From: DATCVA01 sp036567205
GTDB lineage: Bacteria; Pseudomonadota; Gammaproteobacteria; Burkholderiales; Burkholderiaceae_B
Direction of reading: 5' to 3'
NCBI GenBank assembly: GCA_036567205.1
Contig: DATCVA010000312.1
Coordinates: 1-16,720 of the forward strand
Length of the DNA stretch: 16,720 nucleotides
Of this stretch, positions 1-6,086 are shown piece by piece (position 1 is the first letter of the stretch; each line of letters starts with the position of its first letter). Position numbers and translations under genes: made by a program. The notes under the pieces were generated by a model. It was not told the origin of the DNA. It worked only from the letters and a program-made list of their open reading frames with translations, and made no database searches.

Positions 1-2
1 GG

Positions 3-122
3 CTAATTCTTCATGCAATCAATTCAAGTGATTCGTCGGTGGTCGACATACGACTAAAGCCCGAGCTGATCATACGCCAGTCCGCGGCAGCCCCACGGGC
101 GGGAAAGAAAGCGCAGACATAA
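3..122 (+). other. possible C-terminal tail of a gene entering from the left edge
   Basis: Frame 3 is open from the left edge to a TAA at 120-122, about 39 codons with no visible start. It could be the 3' end of an upstream + strand gene, but the stretch is short, I recognise no motif in it, and an open frame of this length occurs by chance. No open frame of comparable length reaches the left edge on the - strand. Treat it as unassigned. Confidence 0.2.
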
Positions 123-182
123 TTCCTTTTCTACAGGGAAAGGGCTCTTGTTGCCTCCAATGTTTGACTCTATGTGCCGTTG

Positions 183-198
183 ATCCGAATTTTCGGAT
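183..198. promoter_or_regulatory. 16-bp palindrome, possible operator
   Basis: The sequence ATCCGAA-TT-TTCGGAT has 7-bp perfect arms around a 2-bp centre. It lies about 130-145 bp upstream of the predicted -35 box, a position that would suit an activator site (LysR, IclR or GntR type). No T-tract follows it, so it is unlikely to be a terminator. The regulator is unknown. Confidence 0.35.
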
Positions 199-233
199 TA
201 GCGGTGCTTTTTACGTCTAAATACTCGAAATAA

Positions 234-247
234 TGCAAACGAATGCA
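234..247. promoter_or_regulatory. auxiliary LacI/PurR-type operator (imperfect copy)
   Basis: TGCAAACGAATGCA matches the perfect palindrome at 363-376 in 12 of 14 positions, differing only at the two bases after the central CG. The two sites are 129 bp apart, which would suit a repressor tetramer that loops DNA or an auxiliary operator. The family assignment rests on the central CG and the conserved TGCAAACG half-site typical of LacI-family operators. Confidence 0.45.
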
Positions 248-326
248 TAAATGAAAAAATTTCAAAACTACAAGGAGTATGCGGCGACGCATTAAATCAA
301 TCTGTTCATAGCTAGAGAAAAATCAA

Positions 327-355
327 TTGACTTTCAAAAGTCATCTTGGCATAAT
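327..355 (+). promoter_or_regulatory. sigma-70 promoter of the catabolic operon
   Basis: The -35 hexamer TTGACT (327-332) and the -10 hexamer CATAAT (350-355) are separated by exactly 17 bp. The predicted transcription start is near 361-363, so the LacI-type palindrome at 363-376 would begin at about +1 and block initiation or clearance. The -35 hexamer is embedded in another palindrome (328-343). Confidence 0.65.
328..343. promoter_or_regulatory. palindrome overlapping the -35 box
   Basis: TGACTTT-CA-AAAGTCA has 7-bp perfect arms with a 2-bp centre and covers most of the -35 hexamer and the start of the spacer. Its position would allow a second repressor (GntR or MarR type, for example) to occlude RNA polymerase. 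It shares no sequence with the LacI-type sites, so it would bind a different protein. Confidence 0.4.
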
Positions 356-362
356 AATTTCA

Positions 363-376
363 TGCAAACGTTTGCA
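363..376. promoter_or_regulatory. main LacI/PurR-type operator
   Basis: TGCAAACGTTTGCA is a perfect 14-bp palindrome with a central CG, the hallmark of LacI/GalR/PurR-family operators. It lies just downstream of the -10 box at the predicted transcription start, the classical repressor position. A second copy at 234-247 supports it as a real site. Confidence 0.6.
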
Positions 377-457
377 GCAGTTGGCAAATTCATTTGGCAA
401 CCCCATGCAAGCTTAAAAGACAGGCCAATGGTTCTCCATTTGCAAAAGGAAGCAGGT

Positions 458-1360
458 ATGGCAAGTAATAAGATTATCGAAAACGAGGCTATGCTCACCG
501 AGGTTGTAAAAGAGGCATTCGATCGCACCGGCAACCCTCGCCTAAAAGAAATAGTAGAGGCGTTCGTCGATCATGCTCATGCCTTTGTCCGGGAAATCAA
601 TTTAACGGAAGAAGAGTTCGACCTCGGATTACGTTTCATCGCTGCCATCGGCCAAGCCAATACCGATGTTCATAACGAAGCGGTGCTGGCGGCCGATGTC
701 CTGGGTATTTCCACGTTGGTGTCGCTGCGCAATAATCCACAAGATCTTGGCCAGACGGCAGCGGCGCTGCTGGGTCCGTTCTGGCGACTTAATGCGCCCA
801 AATGCGAAAATGGCGAAAGCATTGCACGTAGCGCCACTCCGGGCCAGACGCTCTTTGTCAGCGGCCAGGTAAAAAACATAGAAGGCCATCCCATTGCCGG
901 CGCTCAGGTCGATGTCTGGCAGGCTTCGCCTGTAGGGCTTTATGAAAACCAGGACCCACAGCAAGACGAAATGAACCTTCGTGGTTTGTTTAGCACTGAC
1001 GCCGACGGGCGATATCATTTTCGTACTGTGCGGCCGGCCGGTTATCCGGTTCCGACACATGGGCCGGTTGGTGTTTTGCTAAAAGCACAGAACCGTCATC
1101 CCTATCGGCCGGCGCATATCCATTTCATGGTGTCTGCTCCGGGCCATAAAACCATGACGACACAGGTTTTCATGGACGACCCCGAAAAGCTGGCAAGCGA
1201 TGTTGTATTCGGGGTTACCAAAAGCCTGGTCGCGAATTTAAAAAAGCACAGTCATTTCGACCCATTGCCAACTGGTGCGACGCTGCCTGTATACACGCTT
1301 GAATATGACTTCACGCTAAACAAGGGGGAACAAACCTTCCCCGAGCCTCCCATCAAATAA
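458..1360 (+). CDS. intradiol ring-cleavage dioxygenase (hydroxyquinol/catechol 1,2-dioxygenase family)
   Basis: This 300-aa non-haem Fe(III) enzyme should cleave a catechol-type ring between two adjacent hydroxyls with O2, giving a cis,cis-muconate or, from hydroxyquinol, maleylacetate. The N-terminal helical dimerisation domain spans about residues 1-105 and the catalytic beta-sandwich about 106-285. The four expected iron ligands are present as Tyr162 (GLYENQ), Tyr196 (GYPVP), His220 and His222 (RPAHIH), with Arg217 before them; spacing matches the Acinetobacter catechol dioxygenase closely. I chose the ATG at 458 because AAGGA (446-450) sits 7 nt before it. The open frame extends to an ATG at 362, but that lies on the operator, next to the predicted transcription start. 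The gene is first in a six-gene operon. Length and the N-terminal helical domain favour hydroxyquinol or catechol over protocatechuate as substrate; the exact substrate cannot be read from the sequence. Confidence 0.9.
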   Translation: MASNKIIENEAMLTEVVKEAFDRTGNPRLKEIVEAFVDHAHAFVREINLTEEEFDLGLRFIAAIGQANTDVHNEAVLAADVLGISTLVSLRNNPQDLGQTAAALLGPFWRLNAPKCENGESIARSATPGQTLFVSGQVKNIEGHPIAGAQVDVWQASPVGLYENQDPQQDEMNLRGLFSTDADGRYHFRTVRPAGYPVPTHGPVGVLLKAQNRHPYRPAHIHFMVSAPGHKTMTTQVFMDDPEKLASDVVFGVTKSLVANLKKHSHFDPLPTGATLPVYTLEYDFTLNKGEQTFPEPPIK

Positions 1361-1384
1361 CACAATACCAGTCAAGGAAATTTA

Positions 1385-2152
1385 ATGTCTGATCAAACAG
1401 TTCTGCCTCTGGCAGGCCAGGTCGCCGTCATCGTGGGCGGCAACGGCGGTATAGGGTCTGCCACAGCGATTCGCCTGGCTCGTGCCGGTGCTCGGGTAGT
1501 ATTGCTGGTGCGCTCGGATTTGCCCAAAGCACAGGCTCGCGCCAGCGAATTGCCCGGTACCGGGCATGGTGCCGTTTTGGCCTCCATCGACGATAGCGAT
1601 ACGCTGCGGCGTGCCGCAGCAGAAATTGCCGCGCAGTGGGGACGCACCGATATTCTCGTCAACACCGCTGGGGTGACCAAAGCCGTGCCGCACAAAGACC
1701 TGGATGCGCTTGACGATGCGCTGATCGACGAAATTTTCGTTTCAAACTGGCGCGGTCCGTTTGCCGCAATTCGGGCGTTTGTACCGATGCTGCGCGAGTC
1801 GGGCAACGGTCTTGTTGTAAACGTCTCGTCTATCGCAGCCACCACCGGCGTAGGCAGCAACGTTGCATACTGCGCCGCCAAGGCCGGCCTCGATATCATG
1901 ACGGTATCACTGGGCCGGGCTCTTGCACCGGAAATTCGCATGATCAACGTATCGCCGGGTGTCGTGCAAACAACCTTCGTGCCCGGCCGCGATCAGGCCT
2001 GGAGCGATAAACAGGCCGCGACCACGCCGTTGAAGCGCATCGGTATGCCCGACGATATGGCTGCGGCCATCGAAGCATGCGCCACAACCCTCAAGTTCGC
2101 CACCGGCACCACTATTCAGGTCGATGGTGGCCGTCACCTTGGCGCCTCCTGA
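1385..2152 (+). CDS. SDR family oxidoreductase
   Basis: This 255-aa cytosolic NAD(P)-dependent short-chain dehydrogenase/reductase has the size of classical SDRs. The dinucleotide-binding motif is GGNGGIG (residues 18-24, with Gly replacing the usual Thr), followed by NTAG (93-96), Asn121 and the catalytic set Ser149, Tyr162 and Lys166 (AYCAAK). The C-terminal signature TTIQVDGG is typical of FabG-like members. Arg43 after beta-strand 2 hints at NADP(H), which is inference. AAGGAAA lies just before the start, and the gene begins 24 nt after the dioxygenase stop. In this operon it may oxidise an alcohol or reduce a keto group of the ring-cleavage product or of the aromatic precursor. The substrate is unknown. 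Confidence 0.9.
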   Translation: MSDQTVLPLAGQVAVIVGGNGGIGSATAIRLARAGARVVLLVRSDLPKAQARASELPGTGHGAVLASIDDSDTLRRAAAEIAAQWGRTDILVNTAGVTKAVPHKDLDALDDALIDEIFVSNWRGPFAAIRAFVPMLRESGNGLVVNVSSIAATTGVGSNVAYCAAKAGLDIMTVSLGRALAPEIRMINVSPGVVQTTFVPGRDQAWSDKQAATTPLKRIGMPDDMAAAIEACATTLKFATGTTIQVDGGRHLGAS

Positions 2153-2168
2153 CGTTTCTCTTAGTACG

Positions 2169-2181
2169 AATAACGGTTATT
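2169..2181. promoter_or_regulatory. inverted repeat in place of a ribosome binding site
   Basis: AATAAC-G-GTTATT lies 4-16 nt upstream of the BKACE start codon, where a Shine-Dalgarno sequence would be expected. No purine-rich AGGAG-like stretch is present. It could be an operator or a translational control element, or chance in an AT-rich gap. Confidence 0.3.
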
Positions 2182-2184
2182 ACC

Positions 2185-3060
2185 ATGCAAAAAAAAGTCA
2201 TTATTACTTGTGCAATTACGGGCAACATTACTACGCCGGAGCAACACCCGAAGTTGCCAATTACGCCTCAACAAATAGCCGAGTCCGCACTTGAAGCGGC
2301 GAAGGCCGGTGCGTCGGTGGCGCATATTCATGTGCGCGATCCCGAGACGGGCAGGCCGTCCATGAAGGTCGATCTCTATCGCGAGGTCATAGAGCGTATC
2401 CGGGACGAAAACCCCGATCTTGTCATCAACCTGACAACAGGGCCAGGAGGGCGCTTTGTCCCCAGCGACGACGACCCGAAAATAGCAGCTCCGGGCACCA
2501 CCCTGGTAGCGCCGGAATTGCGTGTCGAGCACATCACAGCCCTTAAGCCGGATATCTGCACGCTAGACTTGAATACGATGAATTCAGGGGGCCAGGTGGT
2601 TATTAATACACCACGCAATGTGGTGCGCATGGCCAGAATTATCCGCGAGGCGGGTGTCAAACCCGAACTCGAAATATTCGATTCCGGCGACTTGCGTTTG
2701 GCGTGCGATTTGATTCGCCAGGGCGAACTCGACGGCCCGGGCCTGTTTAGTTTAGTGCTGGGCGTTAATTACGGCTTTGGCGCCGATCACGACACCATGC
2801 TGTATGCGCGCAATATGCTTCCGGCGGGCGCTACCTGGTCGGCATTTGGTATTGGCCGCCATGAATTTCCCATGGTAGCCCAGGCTTATCTCTACGGAGG
2901 TCACGTAAGGGTCGGGTTCGAAGACAATCTGTACATTTCAAAAGGTGTGCTGGCAGACAGTAATGCGCAACTGGTAGAGCGCGCCCGTAGCATTATTGAA
3001 TCGATTGGCGGTGAAATCGCTACAGCAAGCGAAGCGCGGCAAATATTGGGCCTTGCTTAG
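2185..3060 (+). CDS. beta-keto acid cleavage enzyme (BKACE, DUF849 family)
   Basis: This 291-aa zinc TIM-barrel enzyme belongs to the family of 3-keto-5-aminohexanoate cleavage protein (Kce). Members condense a beta-keto acid with acetyl-CoA and split it to acetoacetate plus a new acyl-CoA. Zn ligands match as His47 and His49 (AHIHVRD) and Glu246, with Arg242 and Asp247 spaced exactly like Arg226/Glu230/Asp231 of Kce; Glu163 is in ELEIFDSG. I chose the ATG at 2185 because homology begins there; the open frame extends back to 2077 inside the SDR gene. No Shine-Dalgarno sequence is visible. The gene follows the SDR gene after 32 nt. With an intradiol dioxygenase upstream, beta-ketoadipate or a related keto acid is a natural candidate substrate, which is inference. 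Confidence 0.88.
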   Translation: MQKKVIITCAITGNITTPEQHPKLPITPQQIAESALEAAKAGASVAHIHVRDPETGRPSMKVDLYREVIERIRDENPDLVINLTTGPGGRFVPSDDDPKIAAPGTTLVAPELRVEHITALKPDICTLDLNTMNSGGQVVINTPRNVVRMARIIREAGVKPELEIFDSGDLRLACDLIRQGELDGPGLFSLVLGVNYGFGADHDTMLYARNMLPAGATWSAFGIGRHEFPMVAQAYLYGGHVRVGFEDNLYISKGVLADSNAQLVERARSIIESIGGEIATASEARQILGLA

Positions 3061-3086
3061 TACCTGATCATCTCGAAAAGAGTAGT

Positions 3087-3108
3087 GGACGAAGCTTCGT
3101 CCATTTTT
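3087..3108 (+). terminator. intrinsic terminator-like hairpin inside the operon
   Basis: GGACGAAGCTTCGTCC (3087-3102) is a perfect palindrome, extended to 18 bp by the flanking T and A, and is followed by ATTTTT. It folds as a stem with a tight AGCT loop before five Ts. It lies between the BKACE and MDR genes, so it may cause partial termination or protect the upstream mRNA. The T-tract is short, so readthrough is likely. Confidence 0.5.
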
Positions 3109-3125
3109 AAAGGAATTATATAAAA

Positions 3126-4106
3126 ATGACCGCAATACGGGTTCTAGAGAAAGCTGCCAGCATCGATGCCCTCATACTTTCTTTGTCGGCGCTTGACCTG
3201 CCGCAGGCAGGGGCAGGCCAGTGTGTAATTGAAATACATAGTGCGGGGGTAAATCCAAGCGACGTCAAGGCCACCCTTGGCGCTATGCCTCATGCCGTCT
3301 GGCCTCGCACGCCCGGCCGCGATTATGCGGGCATAGTCATTGACGGGCCGCCGGAAATGATAGGAAAAGAAGTATGGGGAAGCGGAGGGGAGCTGGGCAT
3401 CCGCCGCGACGGAACTCATGCGCAATACCTTGTGGTCAAGGTTGCCAGCGTGCGCGAGAAGCCTAAAGCGATTTCCATGCTAGAGGCCAGCGCGGTGGGC
3501 GTGCCATTTATTACTGCCTACGAAGGTCTGCGACGAGCCGGAATGCCTGAAAAAGATGACGTTGTCCTTGTGTTCGGTGCAAACGGCAAAGTAGGGCAGG
3601 CCGCGATTCAACTGGCAACACGAGCCCAGGCGCGAGTCTTTGCGGTAGAGCGTACCAACGAAGCGTTCCGTGGCCATGCAAGCGGGCCGGTCGATTTGAT
3701 AGACGCAAGCGCCCAGAAAAATATAGCGGCGTACGTGCGTGAAATGACCGGCGGCCATGGCGCCGACATTGTTTACAACACAGTGGGCAGCCCATATTTC
3801 GAGCAAGCCAACCAGGCCATGGCCATAGGCGCCCGGCAAATCTTCATTTCGACTATTGAACGACCTGTACCGTTCGACATCTTCGCGTTTTATCGCGGGC
3901 AACATACTTATGTAGGAGTCGATACCTTGGCCATGGACAGCGAAGACGGGGCCAGGATTCTTGATCAATTGGCCCCGGGCTTTGAGGATGGCTCGCTGAA
4001 GCCTTTCCCTGTGCATGCGGACAGTGTATTTGCGTTATCCGATGCTGTTGCAGCCTATCGTTCTGTACTGGCCGGGGCGCGTGAAAGAGTGGTGGTGCGG
4101 CCATGA
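3126..4106 (+). CDS. zinc-less MDR protein, quinone oxidoreductase-type NADPH:acceptor reductase
   Basis: This 326-aa cytosolic medium-chain dehydrogenase/reductase resembles quinone oxidoreductases. An N-terminal GroES-like domain carries NPSDVK (43-48) and the GRDYAG segment (64-69); the Rossmann fold begins with GANGKVG (151-157). The catalytic zinc Cys and His ligands of alcohol dehydrogenases are absent, which points to an enone or quinone reductase using NAD(P)H. AAAGGA lies 11 nt before the ATG. Its 3' end overlaps the cupin gene by 4 nt (ATGA), implying translational coupling. It could reduce an unsaturated ring-cleavage product such as maleylacetate, or a quinone made by oxidation of the hydroxylated aromatic. 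Neither is proven. Confidence 0.85.
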   Translation: MTAIRVLEKAASIDALILSLSALDLPQAGAGQCVIEIHSAGVNPSDVKATLGAMPHAVWPRTPGRDYAGIVIDGPPEMIGKEVWGSGGELGIRRDGTHAQYLVVKVASVREKPKAISMLEASAVGVPFITAYEGLRRAGMPEKDDVVLVFGANGKVGQAAIQLATRAQARVFAVERTNEAFRGHASGPVDLIDASAQKNIAAYVREMTGGHGADIVYNTVGSPYFEQANQAMAIGARQIFISTIERPVPFDIFAFYRGQHTYVGVDTLAMDSEDGARILDQLAPGFEDGSLKPFPVHADSVFALSDAVAAYRSVLAGARERVVVRP

Positions 4107-4447
4107 ATGTGACCCGGTTTGCGTCTGCGCCGCCGTACTATCCACCCAATCATGAAGGCATGCATTGCCTGCGGCTGCAAGGGCACGAAGCCGGTCCGTC
4201 CGACGCGCTATGGCTGGGGGTATCTCATCTTTTGCCCGGGGGAGGGACCACTCTGGATTCGTCACCCGTAGAAAAACATTATGTCGTTCTGGACGGCGAA
4301 GTCGTAATCGAGACGGAAGACGGCGAGACGATATTGCTAACCCACGATTCCTGCCGCCTGGCCCCTGGTGAAAAACGAGCGCTTAAAAACCGCAGCAATC
4401 GTCCTGCAACCATTTTATTGGCAATGCCTTATCCACCCAAACCTTAG
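4103..4447 (+). CDS. small single-domain cupin protein
   Basis: This 114-aa protein is one cupin barrel. The segment VEKHYVVLDGEV (56-67) and the second strand block SCRLAPGEKRALKN (83-96), followed by NRPATIL, are typical of small cupins found in catabolic operons. The canonical HxH metal pair of motif 1 reads LDS here, and the motif 2 His is replaced by Arg92, so a normal four-ligand metal site is probably absent. The gene is translationally coupled to the MDR gene by an ATGA overlap. The role may be ligand binding or a non-metal activity; the reaction is unknown. Confidence 0.8.
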   Translation: MNVTRFASAPPYYPPNHEGMHCLRLQGHEAGPSDALWLGVSHLLPGGGTTLDSSPVEKHYVVLDGEVVIETEDGETILLTHDSCRLAPGEKRALKNRSNRPATILLAMPYPPKP

Positions 4448-4456
4448 AAATAAAAA

Positions 4457-4472
4457 GCACTAGAAATAGTGC
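4457..4472 (+). other. GNRA-type mRNA hairpin before the Bug gene
   Basis: GCACTA-GAAA-TAGTGC is a 6-bp perfect stem closed by a GAAA tetraloop, 10 nt after the cupin stop and 10 nt before the AGGAG of the Bug gene. No T-tract follows, so it is not an intrinsic terminator. It may protect a processed mRNA 5' end and raise expression of the binding protein relative to the enzymes. Confidence 0.4.
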
Positions 4473-4493
4473 CCTCACAACCAGGAGACAACA

Positions 4494-5471
4494 ATGAAAG
4501 AAGTAACCCGTATTTTTAGGTACGCAGTCCTGCCGCTGGCAATGACAAGTATTTGTTTTGCGGCCCAGGCCCAGACTTATCCAACCAAGCAAGTAACCAT
4601 TATTGTTCCGTTTTCGCCAGGCAGTGCGACAGACATCATTGCACGTGTGCTTGGCGAGCAAATGGCCAAAGACCTTGGGCAGTCCATTATTGTGGAAAAC
4701 CGTCCCGGCGCCGGAGGAACAGTAGGTTCGAATATTGTGGCCAAAGCCGCGCCAGACGGTTATACCTTATTGGTCAACTCCAATGCCCATGCGGCCAACC
4801 CGGCTCTGTACAGCAAGTTGCCGTATGACACGTTAGTCGATTTCACGGGCGTAACGACGCTGGCTACGTTGCCAAACGTATTGATCACTTCGGCTACGTC
4901 CGACTATAAGTCAGTCGCCGATTTAATAGCGGCAGCCAAGAAAAATCCTGGCAGGTTAAATTTTGCCTCGGCGGGTGCTGGCAGTGCAACCCATATCAAT
5001 GCGGAAAAATTCCGCGCCAAAGCGGGCGTCGACGCGCTGCATATTCCATTTAACGGCACCCCGCCTGCCGTTACCCAGACGGTCGCCAATGGCGTGGACT
5101 TCATGTTCGCACCCATTATTTCAACGCTTCCACAGGTTAAAAGCGGTAATTTGCGGGCACTGGCCGTAGGTAGCGCTAAACGATCGCAACTGCTGCCCGA
5201 TACGCCGACAACAGTAGAGGCCGGTGTCCCAGGCTCTGACTTCAACTTCTGGATTGCGCTGCTGGCGCCTGGCAAGACTCCTGCGGAGGTTGTTAACAGG
5301 CTTTATGGCAGCGTCACTAAAGCGCTGGATTCAACAGAGGTTAAAGCGCGTTATGCGACCTTGGGCGCCGAGCCCAGTTCGATGCCGCCTGCGCAATTCA
5401 ATGATTACATAAAGCAACAAAAAACGGAGCTTGGTGAGGTAGTCAAACAAGCGGGTGTCAAACTCGATTAA
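4494..5471 (+). CDS. Bug family periplasmic binding protein (TctC type)
   Basis: This 325-aa protein is a tripartite tricarboxylate transporter substrate-binding protein. A Sec signal peptide spans residues 1-26 with cleavage after AQA. Mature family motifs follow: VPFSPGSATD (38-47) and VENRPGAGGTVG (67-78), then APDGYTLL. AGGAG (4483-4487) lies 6 nt before the start. No TctA or TctB genes accompany it in the operon, as is common for orphan Bug proteins in Alcaligenaceae; it may share a membrane component encoded elsewhere. As the last gene of the catabolic operon it probably captures the pathway substrate, likely a carboxylated compound. Ligand specificity cannot be read from the sequence. 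Confidence 0.93.
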   Translation: MKEVTRIFRYAVLPLAMTSICFAAQAQTYPTKQVTIIVPFSPGSATDIIARVLGEQMAKDLGQSIIVENRPGAGGTVGSNIVAKAAPDGYTLLVNSNAHAANPALYSKLPYDTLVDFTGVTTLATLPNVLITSATSDYKSVADLIAAAKKNPGRLNFASAGAGSATHINAEKFRAKAGVDALHIPFNGTPPAVTQTVANGVDFMFAPIISTLPQVKSGNLRALAVGSAKRSQLLPDTPTTVEAGVPGSDFNFWIALLAPGKTPAEVVNRLYGSVTKALDSTEVKARYATLGAEPSSMPPAQFNDYIKQQKTELGEVVKQAGVKLD

Positions 5472-5481
5472 GCTTTAAAGC

Positions 5482-5507
5482 GCGGCCATTCATGGCCGCT
5501 TTTTTTT
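5482..5507 (+). terminator. strong intrinsic terminator ending the catabolic operon
   Basis: GCGGCCAT-TC-ATGGCCGC (5482-5499) forms a GC-rich stem of up to 8 bp and is followed directly by eight Ts (5500-5507). It lies 11 nt after the Bug stop codon and matches a canonical Rho-independent terminator. Confidence 0.85.
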
Positions 5508-5525
5508 ATTTTTGAATTTTGCCGT

Positions 5526-6068
5526 ATGACAATATATAGACTGGATGATCTGACGCCGCAATTGGCGCCAAGCGCCTGGGTTGCCGACTCAGCGCAAGTA
5601 ATTGGTTCTGTCACAATGGACGAGCACAGCAGCGTATGGTTTGGCGCCATCTTGCGTGCCGACAACGAGCCTATACACATTGGATGCGGTTCGAATATCC
5701 AGGAAGCTGCTGTAATACATGTCGACCCTGGCCATCCAGTATTAGTAGGCGCCGACGTAACCGTGGGGCACCACGCCATGCTACATGGGTGTACGATAGG
5801 CGATGGTTCATTAATCGGCATTAAAGCCGTCATTTTGAATGGTGCACGAATCGGTAAGAATTGTTTGGTCGGCGCGGGCGCTTTGGTTACCGAGGGCAAA
5901 GAGTTTCCTGAAGGATCTCTGATTCTTGGAAGCCCCGCAAAAGTCGTGCGTCAGCTTACATTGCAGCAAATCGAAAATTTACGTGAATCGGCACGGCGTT
6001 ATGTTCTCAATGCCCGTCGATACCAGCAAGGATTAACGGTAGTTTCAGGTGACCCGAACGCGTTATAA
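5526..6068 (+). CDS. gamma-class carbonic anhydrase family protein
   Basis: This 180-aa protein is a left-handed beta-helix of hexapeptide repeats (about residues 17-140) with a C-terminal helix. It aligns with YrdA/CaiE-type gamma-carbonic anhydrases. Metal ligands are His65 (VIHVD), His82 and His87 (GHHAMLHG), with the 5-residue spacing of Cam His117/His122; Arg44, Asp46 and Gln59 match other conserved active-site positions. It probably forms a trimer and either interconverts CO2 and bicarbonate or acts on CoA esters; many members have weak or no hydratase activity. The ATG at 5526 gives the normal family N-terminus but has no Shine-Dalgarno sequence and lies only 18 nt after the upstream T-tract. 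Confidence 0.9.
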   Translation: MTIYRLDDLTPQLAPSAWVADSAQVIGSVTMDEHSSVWFGAILRADNEPIHIGCGSNIQEAAVIHVDPGHPVLVGADVTVGHHAMLHGCTIGDGSLIGIKAVILNGARIGKNCLVGAGALVTEGKEFPEGSLILGSPAKVVRQLTLQQIENLRESARRYVLNARRYQQGLTVVSGDPNAL

Positions 6069-6086
6069 AAAGAAGCGAGGCAAACT

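Larger units (their letters stand above)
123..457 (+). promoter_or_regulatory. 5' control region of the catabolic operon
   Basis: This non-coding stretch precedes the intradiol dioxygenase gene. It holds, from left to right, a 16-bp palindrome at 183-198 (ATCCGAA-TT-TTCGGAT), a LacI-type half-perfect operator at 234-247, a palindrome over the -35 box at 328-343, a sigma-70 promoter at 327-355, a perfect LacI-type palindrome at 363-376 and a ribosome binding site at 446-450. It is AT-rich between about 200 and 360, unlike the flanking genes. The predicted 5' leader is about 96 nt. No regulator gene lies in the window, so the repressor or activator must be encoded elsewhere, perhaps just left of the window. 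Confidence 0.6.

Noticed and set aside
362..457. N-terminal extension of the dioxygenase from the ATG at 362 (332 aa in total)
   Set aside because: It would need leaderless translation from the operator at the predicted transcription start. The ATG at 458 has a good AAGGA site, and 300 aa fits the family. A leaderless long form is not excluded.
2077..2184. Upstream extension of the BKACE reading frame
   Set aside because: It lies within the SDR coding sequence in another frame, and family homology starts at the ATG at 2185.
3480..4016. 178-codon open frame antisense to the MDR gene
   Set aside because: The + strand frame encodes a complete recognisable enzyme; the antisense product shows no domain.
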